Shown one piece after another: positions 16,135-26,663 of a stretch of 64,000 nucleotides of DNA. The DNA lies in NCBI RefSeq assembly GCF_006016075.1, contig NZ_CP040093.1, positions 620,001 to 684,000 of the forward strand, read 5' to 3'. The translations under genes and the position numbers were made by a program. A model generated the notes under the pieces. That model had not been told where the DNA came from. It did not search any database and was given only the letters and a program-made list of their open reading frames with translations. The DNA comes from Caloramator sp. E03 (GTDB lineage Bacteria > Bacillota > Clostridia > Clostridiales > Caloramatoraceae). Position 1 is the stretch's first letter. Every line of letters begins with the position of its first letter.

Positions 16135-19061
16135 TATTCAAATACATTAATTATATTATTAAATATATCTTTGTTTTCTTTAATTTTAGTTTCACTTCCA
16201 AGAACGCATATATATTCATGTTTCATAACATCATGAACTAATCTATCAAAGCTTTTTATATCTGCTACAGTAGTATCTAATACTTCATTTCTTTCCTTTT
16301 GTAAATCTTCATAAGTTAAATGAGTTATATAATTAATATCTGCTCTTTCTGCTTTTCCAGAAGGAGTTAGAGGATAATCTAATCTTCCTATTGTTCCTAT
16401 AATATACTTTGTCATCTCCCTTTTATCTGCATCAAAATTATTTAAATATTGAAAACTACTATTGTATACATTTAAAGTTTCTTTAAGGTTAGGATCACGG
16501 TATGATACAAACACAAAATTACCTGACCTATCAAACCTCATAAAGCCTCCATAAGCTCCACCTTGTACCCTTACTCTATTCCATAGATAATCCCCTGATA
16601 ATATAGTTCGCAATACCTGCATTCTTCCAGTATATCTATATCCTTCTTTTATAAAATTATATCCTTTTGCAACATACTGAACATTACCAGGAGTTAAAAG
16701 CCCTTCATTTTTAGGTTCTAATTCAAATTCATATTCAACTGGTTTAAATTCTTTGTTTCCAATATAATTTAAAATCTTACCTATATTTTCTTTAAATATG
16801 CTATAATCCTTTTCTTCACATGTAACGCTAATAATAAGATTTCCTTTATTAAATATAATATCTGATGCTTTTTTAAGGTTTGATATAATTACATCCGACA
16901 TAGAATCAAAGTTTTTCTCAATATCTACAATGAACTTATAATAGCTTAATCCAGAAAGCTTTTCTAAGTACGCTCCTACTTTTGAAAAATAGGACATTAC
17001 CCTCATAGATGCTATAATATGTCCTCCGTCAAATATTCTCATCTCGGATCTTGATTTAATTTCCTGGATTATTTCTTTTAGTCTTTTTTTATCATTAAAA
17101 TCAGTCTTCCCAGCTATTTCTCCTACAAATTCAACAAGTTTTGGTATTTTATCAGAAAGAGCCTTAGATTTTACAATAAGCTGCGGATAAAATTTGTCTA
17201 AGCTTTCTTTTTCTTGGTATGCATCAACTCCAAACCTTATGCCTCCTGTATTTATGTTTATCTCCTTTGCCAGTTCTGAATAACTATATTTTTCAGTACT
17301 CATTTTCCCTAAAACGTCAGATAATAGTGAAATATATGGTAATACATCATAAGGTACTGCACTTGTATTAAAAAGAAAGTTTATATAGAATATTTTGTTA
17401 GTAAATATTGGGTGAAAAAGAACTTTAACTCCCTCAATTGATTTTTCTTCTATAGGAATTATTTCTGCTTTAGTATTTATATCTTTAATTGAAAGCAAAG
17501 GAAGTTTTTCTAAATTTTCCTTTGAATCCGGCTCCTCCTGTCTCTTTTTAAGGGATTTAGTCTGTTGAATAACTATTTCTATTTCTTCTTCGCTCATATT
17601 ATTTTTAATATCAGCAAGTTTTCTTTTGATTTCCTCTACCTTTTTCTCAGCAAGCCCCTTCTTAGGTACAAGTGCCAATATTAGGCTATGAGTATTATTT
17701 AAAAGATACTTTTCTATTAATTTTTCAAAATAATTCGTTTTTATGTTTTCTTTAAGCTTTTCGATTATCTTACCATATTGAAGATGAAGGGCTGGATTTT
17801 CATCGTAAAGCCAGCTTTCCATAAGTTTTATATCATATAAAAGCCCCTTAGGCATTCCTTCTTCTTCTGCTTCCCTCATCTCAAACTCCTTTTTGTTAAT
17901 CGATGCCTCAATAAGCTTTTTGTCAATTCCTTCTTGAACAAGTTTACTTAACGTTTTAAATACAACATCTTTAAATTTATTCTTCATTTCAATATTAGAA
18001 TTCTTAACTATTATGCTAAATACTGGCTGCATTATGCTGCTATCATATTGCCCAAAAACATCTTTTCCTATCCCTTCTTCTATAAGAGCTCTTTTTAATG
18101 GAGCTGCTGAAGTTTCAAGTAAAAGATGTTCAAGAATATTAAGTGCAAGATGGCTTTCAGCATCTGTTGATTTTCCAGTAACAAAACTCAAACTTAAAAA
18201 GGTTTTATCTTTTTCGTCTTCATTTGGAGTTATTGGGTACTCCAATACCATATCCTTCATAGAATCGAAGGGTTTTTGCTCTTTTATACTTGAATCTATT
18301 TCTATAATATCAAAGTCCTTTAGATAATTCTCATTTAAAAATTCAAGTTCCTTTAAAGTATCTCCATTTCCATAAAGATAAATATAGCTATTTGAAGGAT
18401 GATAGTATTTTTTATGATATTCAATGAATTTTTCCTGAGTAAGGTTTGGTATAAAGTCGGGATCTCCTCCTGACTCATTACCATAAGGGCTATCTGGAAA
18501 TAAATTCTGCTGAATTCTTCTAATAAGTAAGGATTCAGCTGATGAAAAAGCTCCCTGCATCTCATTATATACAACGCCTTTGTATATCATCTCTTCATTT
18601 TTATCATTAAGTTCATAATGCCATCCTTCTTGCATTAGTATTTCTGGATATTTATATATGTTGGGATAAAGGACTGCATCCATATAAACATCCATTAAAT
18701 TAAAAAAATCTTTTTCATTTCTACTTGCAAAAGGATACATAGTTTTATCTGAAAAAGTAAATGCGTTAAGGAAAGTATTTAAAGATCCTTTTAAAAGCTC
18801 AACGAATGGTTCTTTTGATGGAAACTTTCTTGAACCACAAAGAACTGAATGTTCAAGAATATGTGGAAGGCCTGTATCATCATAAGGAGGAGTTCTAAAT
18901 CCTATTGAAAATACCTTATTATCATCATCATTAATGAGTTTATAAAGCCTTGCACCACTTTTTTCATGAAAGAACAAAAGTGCTAATGAATTTATTTCTT
19001 CAATATTCCTTTTTTCAATTAACTTAAAACCATTATAGACTTTTCCAACTTCAAAATCCAT
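16134..19061 (-). CDS. M16C insulinase-family zinc metallopeptidase (presequence-protease type)
   Basis: The ATG at 19061 has AAAGGGGG 8 nt upstream and gives MDFEVGKVYNGFKL, the usual start of this family; the product is 975 residues. The inverted zinc motif HxxEH appears as HILEHSVLCGS near residue 60, with the downstream Glu region in NEMQGAF. The four-domain M16C layout is complete: catalytic N-domain, long helical hinge (about 450-540, KKGLAEKKVEEIKRKLADI) and inactive C-terminal half ending with RVQGGAYGGF near 850. In mitochondria the relatives degrade presequences; the bacterial enzymes probably degrade cytosolic peptides. No signal peptide. Single-gene unit. Confidence 0.93.
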   Translation of the reverse strand: MDFEVGKVYNGFKLIEKRNIEEINSLALLFFHEKSGARLYKLINDDDNKVFSIGFRTPPYDDTGLPHILEHSVLCGSRKFPSKEPFVELLKGSLNTFLNAFTFSDKTMYPFASRNEKDFFNLMDVYMDAVLYPNIYKYPEILMQEGWHYELNDKNEEMIYKGVVYNEMQGAFSSAESLLIRRIQQNLFPDSPYGNESGGDPDFIPNLTQEKFIEYHKKYYHPSNSYIYLYGNGDTLKELEFLNENYLKDFDIIEIDSSIKEQKPFDSMKDMVLEYPITPNEDEKDKTFLSLSFVTGKSTDAESHLALNILEHLLLETSAAPLKRALIEEGIGKDVFGQYDSSIMQPVFSIIVKNSNIEMKNKFKDVVFKTLSKLVQEGIDKKLIEASINKKEFEMREAEEEGMPKGLLYDIKLMESWLYDENPALHLQYGKIIEKLKENIKTNYFEKLIEKYLLNNTHSLILALVPKKGLAEKKVEEIKRKLADIKNNMSEEEIEIVIQQTKSLKKRQEEPDSKENLEKLPLLSIKDINTKAEIIPIEEKSIEGVKVLFHPIFTNKIFYINFLFNTSAVPYDVLPYISLLSDVLGKMSTEKYSYSELAKEININTGGIRFGVDAYQEKESLDKFYPQLIVKSKALSDKIPKLVEFVGEIAGKTDFNDKKRLKEIIQEIKSRSEMRIFDGGHIIASMRVMSYFSKVGAYLEKLSGLSYYKFIVDIEKNFDSMSDVIISNLKKASDIIFNKGNLIISVTCEEKDYSIFKENIGKILNYIGNKEFKPVEYEFELEPKNEGLLTPGNVQYVAKGYNFIKEGYRYTGRMQVLRTILSGDYLWNRVRVQGGAYGGFMRFDRSGNFVFVSYRDPNLKETLNVYNSSFQYLNNFDADKREMTKYIIGTIGRLDYPLTPSGKAERADINYITHLTYEDLQKERNEVLDTTVADIKSFDRLVHDVMKHEYICVLGSETKIKENKDIFNNIINVFE

Positions 19062-19200
19062 AGTATTGCCCCCTTTGCATGTTTTATAAATATGCCTTAC
19101 ATTATAGTTATATCTTCTCCTATTTTCCACATTTATTTTATGAATGTATATTGATTTTATACCATTATTTGCATTTAAACAAGTATGTTATCTATGGCTT

Positions 19201-21531
19201 TTAATCATAATATATATTTGAAAACTCAACATTTACATTCTGAATAAACCTATTATCCTCTAATATTCCACATTTATCTTCAATTTCTTCTTTAACAAAG
19301 TCATCAGGTAAAAATACTTTAAAGCTACTTCCCACCCCTTCTATGCTTGAAAATTCTATCCTACCTCCTAAAGCCTCAGTAAAGAGCTTTGTAAGGTTTA
19401 ATCCTATCCCCGTTCCATCACTTTTCCTTGATAGGCTATTATCTATCTGACTAAAGCGTTTAAATATTAGTTCTTGTTTTTCCTTTGGTATTCCAACGCC
19501 TTCATCCTTAACCTCAATACAAACACTATTTTCATCTGTTGAAATATAAACATATATATTTTTCCCGCAAGGAGTATTTTTAATAGCATTAGAAAGTAGG
19601 TTCAATAGTATTCTTTCATACTTTTCATCATCAATTGCAATTATCTTGTTTCTAATCTGGGGTATAAAACTTAAGTTTATATTTTTTTGCTTTGCATATA
19701 TTGAAACCAGTTCAATTATTGATTTTGAAAATCTAACTATATCTATGTTTTTTTTGTATACCTTTAAATATCCTGCATCGGCTCTTACTACATCAAGAAG
19801 GTTATTAACAAGCCTAATCTGCTGAAGGCAGCTTTGCTTTATCTTTTTTAAATAATCTTTTGTTCTGTCAGAAAGCTCATCCTTAGATAAAAATTCTATT
19901 GTTTGAACAGCAGCACTAATAATTGATAGAGGTGTTTTAAACTCGTGAGTAATAAAAGAAAATATCTCCCCTTGAACCCTTAATAAATTCTCTATTGCCT
20001 CCTTCTGTTCAACTTCATTTGTAATATCTATTATTATCATAAGTATTTCATATATATCTCCTGATGAATTTAATATTGGCTGAAATATGATTTTTGCATG
20101 TATTTTTTTATTCTTCTTTAATATTTCAACATCATTAATCTCAATTGGCATTTTATTTTTTTCCATTTCATCAATTAATTTATATTCTTCTCTGTCTTTA
20201 AAGTCAAAGGGAATACACTTTAGGGATTGACCTAATTTAATTTCATCTAAATTGTTATGAAATCTTGGTATAGTCTGATTTATTAATTCCTTTGCCTTTT
20301 TATTAATTTCAATTATTTTATATTCAGGATAGGAGATTCTAACAATAGGTAATTCAAGTGAATCAATTATTTTATAGAAATGCTCCATCTGTGTTTTTAA
20401 TATAGATTCATAATTTATCTGTTCTGTTATATCCTTATAACATAAAACTGCCATTGAAACTTCTCCATTTTTATCATATACAGGGCTTCCACAAGTATTA
20501 ACATATATAGTCTTATCTTGGCATTTAATAACTTGTATAAAATCCTTTATTTTTTCTCCTTTTAATACTCTATATCCAGGCATATTCTCAAAGGCAATCT
20601 CATTACCATCATAACCATAATAAGTTGTATCCTTTAACGAATCCCCAAAATATTTTATTTTTTCCCAGCTACTGAAAAATTCCTTTGCAGAGTCACTTAA
20701 GAGTTTATAACTAAGGTCTTTATTTATAATACAGATTCCATCAGATATATTTTTTAATATTATTTCAAGCTGATCTCTTTGTTCTTTTATAATCCTTGCT
20801 TGATTTTCAATCTGTTTTCTCCTAATAACAACATCAGTTATATCTTTTATCGCTACAAGTATATATTTTATAACATCTTTTTCTTTAATAGGAGTAATAT
20901 TTATAGAACAATATTCTATTTGTCCATCTATCCTAAGATGCTTATATTCTTTGATAAAATATTGCTTCTGAGTTTTTAGTATGCGCTCCCAAACCTTGTC
21001 CCAAAAGTATTTTGGCATCCCAACTTCAACTATATCATCAATTCTCTTCCCAATGAAATTTTCCTTTTTAATTGTAAAATTACTAAGAAAATTAATAAAG
21101 TTTTTATTAGCTTTTAAAAGTAGAAAATCCGGTACTGCAAAAAGTGCAATGCCAAAAGCGTTATCAAAATATTTCTCAAACTGATTAATAAAACTCAACT
21201 TTTTGCTTAATTTATTTTTATATATCTCATTAAATGCTAAAAGGTACTCATTATCTCTTTTTAAATCGTATTTTTTAATAGTTACAGCTTTAACCTGGAA
21301 AGTTCTGTTAAACAAATAATAATCTTTATCATTGGAAAATTTATTATCAAATTTAGGATATAGTTTTATTAAATTAAAAAAACTTTCAACATCCTTTCCT
21401 ACAATGATTTTTTTATCATATTTAAGTAATGAAATTAGATTACTGCTTATTTTTCTTACAATACCATCTTTTACAACAACATAATTTTTTGAATACTTCA
21501 TCTTTTGAGGCAAAATTTCACTTTTCCCCAT
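19201..21531 (-). CDS. orphan multi-PAS sensor histidine kinase
   Basis: About 776 residues from the ATG at 21531 (9 nt after GGGGG; ATG 21537 is an alternative). No membrane segments. There are PAS-type regions at about 110-235 (ending LVAIKDITD), 260-370 (ending VLCYKDITEQ) and 385-510 (ending IIIDITNEVEQ), then HisKA with FSFITHEFKTPLSII near residue 530, and HATPase with NLLSNAIKNTP, VKDEGVGIP, FKRFSQ and GTGIGLNLTK. It should therefore autophosphorylate on a His in response to a cytoplasmic signal sensed by PAS domains. No response regulator is next to it. A short acidic tail of 30 residues follows the kinase domain. Confidence 0.9.
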   Translation of the reverse strand: MGKSEILPQKMKYSKNYVVVKDGIVRKISSNLISLLKYDKKIIVGKDVESFFNLIKLYPKFDNKFSNDKDYYLFNRTFQVKAVTIKKYDLKRDNEYLLAFNEIYKNKLSKKLSFINQFEKYFDNAFGIALFAVPDFLLLKANKNFINFLSNFTIKKENFIGKRIDDIVEVGMPKYFWDKVWERILKTQKQYFIKEYKHLRIDGQIEYCSINITPIKEKDVIKYILVAIKDITDVVIRRKQIENQARIIKEQRDQLEIILKNISDGICIINKDLSYKLLSDSAKEFFSSWEKIKYFGDSLKDTTYYGYDGNEIAFENMPGYRVLKGEKIKDFIQVIKCQDKTIYVNTCGSPVYDKNGEVSMAVLCYKDITEQINYESILKTQMEHFYKIIDSLELPIVRISYPEYKIIEINKKAKELINQTIPRFHNNLDEIKLGQSLKCIPFDFKDREEYKLIDEMEKNKMPIEINDVEILKKNKKIHAKIIFQPILNSSGDIYEILMIIIDITNEVEQKEAIENLLRVQGEIFSFITHEFKTPLSIISAAVQTIEFLSKDELSDRTKDYLKKIKQSCLQQIRLVNNLLDVVRADAGYLKVYKKNIDIVRFSKSIIELVSIYAKQKNINLSFIPQIRNKIIAIDDEKYERILLNLLSNAIKNTPCGKNIYVYISTDENSVCIEVKDEGVGIPKEKQELIFKRFSQIDNSLSRKSDGTGIGLNLTKLFTEALGGRIEFSSIEGVGSSFKVFLPDDFVKEEIEDKCGILEDNRFIQNVNVEFSNIYYD

Positions 21532-21635
21532 CACCATATATACCCCCAAAACAATATATATGTTTTTTTTTAATAACTTCTACAAAATTTCAAAATTTCC
21601 TTTTTTTTAATCTAAAATATTCTATACTTAAATTT

Positions 21636-21678
21636 TAAAACAAAAGGGTGATTAAATATATAAATTAATCACCCTTTT
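21636..21678 (-). terminator. intrinsic terminator of the trp operon
   Basis: AAAAGGGTGATTAA (21642-21655) pairs perfectly with TTAATCACCCTTTT (21665-21678); the minus strand continues with GTTTTAAAATTT. It follows the trpA stop codon directly. Confidence 0.88.
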
Positions 21679-21683
21679 ACATT

Positions 21684-22478
21684 TTATTTTAAAACATTCT
21701 TTATTTGTGATACTATATACTTTACATTTTTTATTGTTTCTTCTTTATTAGTAGAATCTATTATTCTTTTTACTATTGCACTACCTACAATTATTCCTTC
21801 ACAGTATAATTTATATTTTTTTGCCATTTCTGCACTTGATATTCCAAATCCAAGGGCTTTTGGTAATTTAGTATATTGAGATATCATTTTCATATATTCT
21901 TCAACGTTTGTATCAATATCATCCCTAATCCCTGTAACACCTTTCGTTGATACACAATACACGAAACCTTTTCCATTCTCTACTATCTTTTTTATTCTTT
22001 CTTTAGAGGTTGGGGCAACAAGTGGAATTAAATATACACCATATTTATCTGAAATTTTCAATATATCACCTCTCTCTTCAATCGGTAAATCCGGAATAAT
22101 AATTCCATCAACACCGACTTGGCTACTTTCCTTAATAAATTTATCAATTCCATATTTAAATATAGAATTATAATATACTAAATAAATCAAAGGTATATTG
22201 CTCTTTTTTCTTATCTCTTCAACAGCTTTCATTATAATGCTAATCTTTGCACCTTTTTTTAAAGCTCTTGATGAGGATTCTTGTATAATAACTCCATCAG
22301 CTAAAGGATCAGAATAGGGTATACCTAATTCTATGATATCAGCCCCTGCCTCTTCCATTGCTAAAACCAAATCAATTGTCATATTTATATCTGGATCTCC
22401 AGCCATTATAAATGGAATCATTACCTTTTCACCATTTTGAATTAATAATTTAAATTTTGCATCAATTCTATTTGCCAT
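21684..22478 (-). CDS. trpA: tryptophan synthase alpha chain
   Basis: 264 residues, normal length. Catalytic residues are visible in [22 protein letters not shown] (Glu near residue 49 and Asp near 60), with IIPDLPIEE near 128 and GFGISSAEM near 210 and the phosphate-binding GIIVGSAIV near 230. Cleaves indole-3-glycerol phosphate to indole, which is passed to TrpB. Overlaps the end of trpB by 11 bp, as expected for a coupled pair. Last gene of the operon. Confidence 0.97.
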   Translation of the reverse strand: MANRIDAKFKLLIQNGEKVMIPFIMAGDPDINMTIDLVLAMEEAGADIIELGIPYSDPLADGVIIQESSSRALKKGAKISIIMKAVEEIRKKSNIPLIYLVYYNSIFKYGIDKFIKESSQVGVDGIIIPDLPIEERGDILKISDKYGVYLIPLVAPTSKERIKKIVENGKGFVYCVSTKGVTGIRDDIDTNVEEYMKMISQYTKLPKALGFGISSAEMAKKYKLYCEGIIVGSAIVKRIIDSTNKEETIKNVKYIVSQIKNVLK

Positions 22479-23652
22479 TATTATTCTCCTCCATAATACT
22501 AATTACAGTATCTATATCTTTATCCCCTCTACCTGATAAATTAACAATAATAATATCATCTTTTTGAAGTTTTTTAGCAAGTTTTTCTCCATAAGAAACT
22601 GCATGGGAACTCTCAAGTGCAGGTATTATTCCTTCAAAGTGTGATAAATCATGAAATGCTTCAAGTGCTTCTTTATCTGTTACAGATACATACTCTGCCC
22701 TTCCTATTTCTTTCAAATATGCATGTTCAGGACCAATACCAGGATAGTCCAGTCCTGCAGAAATTGAATAAGCTGGAAGTATCTGCCCATCCTCGTCTTG
22801 AAGAACATATGTCATCATACCGTGAATAACACCAACTGATCCACCTGAAATACTTGCAGCATGCTTTCCAGTATCAATTCCTAAACCTGCAGCTTCAACA
22901 CCAATAAGTTTTACTTTGATATCATTTATAAAAGGGTAAAATATACCCATAGAGTTACTTCCTCCTCCAACACATGCAACAACATAATCCGGAAGTTTTC
23001 CCTCTTTTTCCAAAATCTGTTTTCTTGTTTCATCTCCAATTATCCTTTGAAAGTCCCTAACTATTGTAGGATAAGGATGTGGACCAACAACAGATCCTAT
23101 AACATAAAAAGTATTTTCTACATTTTTAACCCAATCTCTCATTGCTTCGTTTACAGCATCTTTAAGAGTACCTGTGCCTGAAGACACAGCTGTCACTTTG
23201 GCACCTAATATCTTCATTTTAAAAACATTAAGTGCCTGCCTTTTAATATCCTCTTCACCCATAAAAATTTCACATTCCATTCCTAACATTGCAGCTACAG
23301 TTGCTGTTGCAACTCCATGCTGACCAGCTCCTGTTTCTGCAATAATCCTGTTTTTCCCCATTCTTTTTGCAAGCAAGACCTGTCCCAATACATTGTTTAT
23401 TTTATGTGATCCTGTATGATTTAAATCTTCTCTTTTAAGATATATTTTTGCACCTCCTAGCCTTTTAGTAAGATTTTCTGCAAAATATAAAGGCGTTTCT
23501 CTTCCTGAATATTCTTTAAGATAGTAATTATATTCATCCATAAAATCCTTATCATTTTTTGCTTTATAAAATTCATTCTCAAGTTCAATTAAAGCATTCA
23601 TTATTGTTTCAGGAACATACTGTCCTCCAAATTTACCAAATCTTCCATTCAT
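22468..23652 (-). CDS. trpB: tryptophan synthase beta chain
   Basis: 394 residues, complete. The pyridoxal-phosphate lysine is in [18 protein letters not shown] near residue 85, the catalytic Glu region in [13 protein letters not shown] near 107, and the phosphate-binding loop in [10 protein letters not shown] near 229. The start [15 protein letters not shown] is typical of TrpB1. Joins indole and serine to make tryptophan. Overlaps trpF by 4 bp. Confidence 0.98.
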   Translation of the reverse strand: MNGRFGKFGGQYVPETIMNALIELENEFYKAKNDKDFMDEYNYYLKEYSGRETPLYFAENLTKRLGGAKIYLKREDLNHTGSHKINNVLGQVLLAKRMGKNRIIAETGAGQHGVATATVAAMLGMECEIFMGEEDIKRQALNVFKMKILGAKVTAVSSGTGTLKDAVNEAMRDWVKNVENTFYVIGSVVGPHPYPTIVRDFQRIIGDETRKQILEKEGKLPDYVVACVGGGSNSMGIFYPFINDIKVKLIGVEAAGLGIDTGKHAASISGGSVGVIHGMMTYVLQDEDGQILPAYSISAGLDYPGIGPEHAYLKEIGRAEYVSVTDKEALEAFHDLSHFEGIIPALESSHAVSYGEKLAKKLQKDDIIIVNLSGRGDKDIDTVISIMEENNNGK

Positions 23653-24293
23653 TCAAAATCCCTCACCTTTTTAATAAATTCATTCATTTTATTAAAATCT
23701 TTTACCCCATTTTCTTCCACACCACTTGAAACATCAACTGCAAAAGGTCTTACTTTTGATATTGCATTTGTTATATTATCAGAGTTTAATCCACCTGCTA
23801 AAATAATTGGCTTTTTTATATCAAGCATATCTATAACTTCTAGGTTAAAGCCCTTACCAAGTCCTCCTTGTATATCTTTCAATTTACTATCTAATACAAT
23901 TGCCTCAATAGGAAGATTATTTAATATTTCAATTTGTTTTTGATAATATTTTAGCTTATCTGTAATATTCTCCCCAATATCTATCCCCAATACCTTCCAT
24001 GTTCTAAAGCCTTTTAATTTTTTAATATATATTTCATCTTCACTTCCATGAAGTTGTATTATATCAAGTTTTAAATATTCAGCAATATATTTTACTTTTT
24101 CAATATCCTCATTTACAAAAACTCCAACTCTTTGTACCTTTTTATCAAGAATTTCAATTAAATTTTTTGCCTCTTCAATTCCAACACGCCTTTTGCTATT
24201 TGCAAATATAAAGCCAGTATAGTCAGGCATAAGCTCATTTACATAAGCTATATCTTCATATCTTTTTAATCCGCAAATTTTAATCTTTACCAT
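23649..24293 (-). CDS. trpF: phosphoribosylanthranilate isomerase
   Basis: 214 residues with the TrpF signatures: [11 protein letters not shown] near residue 4 (catalytic Cys), FANSKRRVG near 31, GVFVNEDIE near 58, [10 protein letters not shown] near 76, and the phosphate-binding [10 protein letters not shown] and VDVSSGVE toward the end, where the Asp is the general acid. It catalyses the Amadori rearrangement between TrpD and TrpC products. Overlaps trpC by 14 bp and trpB by 4 bp. Confidence 0.97.
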   Translation of the reverse strand: MVKIKICGLKRYEDIAYVNELMPDYTGFIFANSKRRVGIEEAKNLIEILDKKVQRVGVFVNEDIEKVKYIAEYLKLDIIQLHGSEDEIYIKKLKGFRTWKVLGIDIGENITDKLKYYQKQIEILNNLPIEAIVLDSKLKDIQGGLGKGFNLEVIDMLDIKKPIILAGGLNSDNITNAISKVRPFAVDVSSGVEENGVKDFNKMNEFIKKVRDFE

Positions 24294-25077
24294 AACTACA
24301 AGACTCCTCTTTCCTTACCTTTAAAACCAAATCCTCTAATTCAGCTATATTTTCAATCTTCCTCATAAACGTTTCCCCAATCAGTACTGAGTCCACACCA
24401 AGTGATTTTAAATATTCAATATCCTCAGTATTTTTTATACCACTTTCAGATATTACTAAAACATTATTTGGTATATACCTTATAAGCCTTTCGGTAGTTT
24501 TTAAATTAACTGTGAAATCTTTTAAATTTCGATTATTTATTCCTATAATGTCGCATCCTGCCGATAAAACAAATTCAAGATCCCTTTCATCATGAACTTC
24601 AGCTATACAATCCAGCCCTATTTCTTTAGCTTTAGTATAAAATACTTTTATTTTATCTTTAAGGACAGAAGCTATAAGCAAAACTGCATCTGCACCTAAT
24701 GCTTTTGACTGATATATCTGATATTCATCAACTATAAAGTCTTTTCTTAATACAGGTTTTGAACTTACATTTTTAACCTCTAATATATATTCATCAGAAC
24801 CTTTAAAAAAATATTTTTCTGTTAAAACTGATATTGCATCAACATCTATTTTTTCATAAATCTTAGCAATTTCAGAAGGATTAAAATCCTTTTTAATTAT
24901 ACCCTTTGATGGTGATGCTTTCTTTATTTCTGCAATTATTGTTATACGATCTTTTTTTAAGGCCTTCTTAAATTCTCTCAAAGAATTATTACAATTACTA
25001 AAGCTTTCATAAGATATTCTTTTTTTCTCTTCTTCTATCTGTGCTTTTTTATAGGCAATAATATCATCAAGTATCAT
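24280..25077 (-). CDS. trpC: indole-3-glycerol phosphate synthase
   Basis: The ATG at 25077 (1 nt after the trpD stop codon) gives 265 residues starting MILDDIIAYKKAQIEEEK, the usual TrpC opening; an upstream in-frame ATG would lie inside trpD. Motifs: IIAEIKKASPSKGII near residue 47 (catalytic Lys), VLTEKYFFKGS, VLRKDFIVDEYQ near 105, GINNRNLKDF and SESGI near 205. It closes the indole ring. AGTAGGGGATG in the trpD end can serve as ribosome binding site. Confidence 0.97.
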   Translation of the reverse strand: MILDDIIAYKKAQIEEEKKRISYESFSNCNNSLREFKKALKKDRITIIAEIKKASPSKGIIKKDFNPSEIAKIYEKIDVDAISVLTEKYFFKGSDEYILEVKNVSSKPVLRKDFIVDEYQIYQSKALGADAVLLIASVLKDKIKVFYTKAKEIGLDCIAEVHDERDLEFVLSAGCDIIGINNRNLKDFTVNLKTTERLIRYIPNNVLVISESGIKNTEDIEYLKSLGVDSVLIGETFMRKIENIAELEDLVLKVRKEESCSYGKD

Positions 25078-25078
25078 A

Positions 25079-26092
25079 TTAGCATCCCCTACTATATTCA
25101 ATGATTTCATTCATTTTTTTATATGCCTTCCCTGAATCTATAATCTCCTCTGCAAGACGTATTCCTTCCTTTATGCTTAAACAAACATTCCCAACATAAA
25201 GTGCAGCAGCACTATTTAAAACTACAATATCTCTTTTAAAACCTTTTTTACCTTTTAAAATATCAATAATGATTTTTGCATTTTCATTTGGGCTTCCTCC
25301 TTTAATATCATTTATTGATGATCTTTCAATACCAAATTCCTCAGGATTTATAATATAATCAATAACCTCGCCATTTTTAACTTCACTTACAAAAGTAAAT
25401 GTTGTTGTAGTAATCTCATCTAATCCATCATTCCCAGATACAACTAATGCCTTCTTGCATCCTAATCTTAAAAGTACATTTGCAAGCATATTTGTCAAAT
25501 CCTTATCATATACGCCCAATACTTGACCTTTAACAAATGCAGGATTTGTAAGAGGTCCCAGTATGTTAAATATAGTGCTTGTTCCAATTTCTTTTCTTGC
25601 TGCTGCAACATTTTTCATTGCAGTATGGTATTTTTGTGCAAATAAGAATCCCATACCTGACACATCAATACATTCTGCTGCCTTATCTGGATCTAAATCT
25701 ATATTATAGCCGAGCTCCATTAATACATCAGCACTGCCACTTTTACTTGAAACTGCTTTATTTCCATGCTTTGCAACCTTAATCCCCGCTGCTGCCGCAA
25801 TTATGGCAACAGCTGTTGAAATATTAAATGTCTTCCCTCCATCTCCACCTGTCCCACAAGTATCAATTACATACTCTGATTTTAATTTTACCTTCTTTGC
25901 ATTATCCCTCATTGCTCTTGCACATCCTGCTACTTCGTCAACTGTTTCCCCTTTCATTCTAATTCCAATTAAAAATGCTCCTATTTGAGAATTTGCTACA
26001 TTACCTTTCATAATTTCGTTCATTGCATTATAAGCTTCATCTTCAGTTAAATTTTTCTTATCAACAATCTTTTTAATTATTTCTTGAAACAT
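25079..26092 (-). CDS. trpD: anthranilate phosphoribosyltransferase
   Basis: 337 residues. The PRPP-binding glycine-rich motif [17 protein letters not shown] is near residue 78, [20 protein letters not shown] near 107, [11 protein letters not shown] near 150 and [11 protein letters not shown] near 175. Joins anthranilate and PRPP. Overlaps the 3' end of trpG by 20 bp, indicating translational coupling. Not fused to TrpG, unlike in enterobacteria. Confidence 0.97.
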   Translation of the reverse strand: MFQEIIKKIVDKKNLTEDEAYNAMNEIMKGNVANSQIGAFLIGIRMKGETVDEVAGCARAMRDNAKKVKLKSEYVIDTCGTGGDGGKTFNISTAVAIIAAAAGIKVAKHGNKAVSSKSGSADVLMELGYNIDLDPDKAAECIDVSGMGFLFAQKYHTAMKNVAAARKEIGTSTIFNILGPLTNPAFVKGQVLGVYDKDLTNMLANVLLRLGCKKALVVSGNDGLDEITTTTFTFVSEVKNGEVIDYIINPEEFGIERSSINDIKGGSPNENAKIIIDILKGKKGFKRDIVVLNSAAALYVGNVCLSIKEGIRLAEEIIDSGKAYKKMNEIIEYSRGC

Positions 26093-26663
26093 AGCATATC
26101 CCCTCCAAAAAATTTTTTATTATGTCTTTTCCATGCTCAGTTAATATAGATTCAGGATGGAACTGAAGTCCATATACATCAAAATATCTATGTCTAACTG
26201 CCATTATTGCTCCATCATCAATACTTTTTGCTATAATTTTAAGTTCATTTGGAAGAGTATTTTCTTCAACAATTAATGAATGGTATCTCATAACTTTAAT
26301 TTTATTTTTTATACCTTTGAATATTTTGTCATCATCGTGTAGAATAACTGATGTCTTACCATGCTTAATTATATGGGCCCTAATAACTTTTCCGCCATAA
26401 GCACATCCAATAGCTTGATGTCCAAGACATATTCCTAATATAGGAATCTTACCTCCATATTCTCTTATTAAATCTATACATATCCCTGCCTTCTCAGGCC
26501 TTCCAGGCCCAGGTGATAAAATTATTCCTTTTAGATTCATTGAAGATATATATTTCAAATCCACTTCATCATTTCTTAAAACTAAAATATCATCATAAAA
26601 TTCACCTACATATTGATAAATGTTATAAGTAAATGAATCATAATTATCAACTATTAATAACAA
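26073..26663 (-). CDS. trpG: anthranilate synthase component II (glutamine amidotransferase)
   Basis: 196 residues of class I amidotransferase: [12 protein letters not shown] at the start, [11 protein letters not shown] near residue 50, the nucleophile Cys in [10 protein letters not shown] near 78, and the His-Glu pair in [11 protein letters not shown] near 170. Supplies ammonia from glutamine to TrpE. In some Firmicutes the same protein also serves folate synthesis (PabA); no pab gene is near. Directly follows trpE. Confidence 0.96.
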   Translation of the reverse strand: MLLIVDNYDSFTYNIYQYVGEFYDDILVLRNDEVDLKYISSMNLKGIILSPGPGRPEKAGICIDLIREYGGKIPILGICLGHQAIGCAYGGKVIRAHIIKHGKTSVILHDDDKIFKGIKNKIKVMRYHSLIVEENTLPNELKIIAKSIDDGAIMAVRHRYFDVYGLQFHPESILTEHGKDIIKNFLEGICYVSRNN

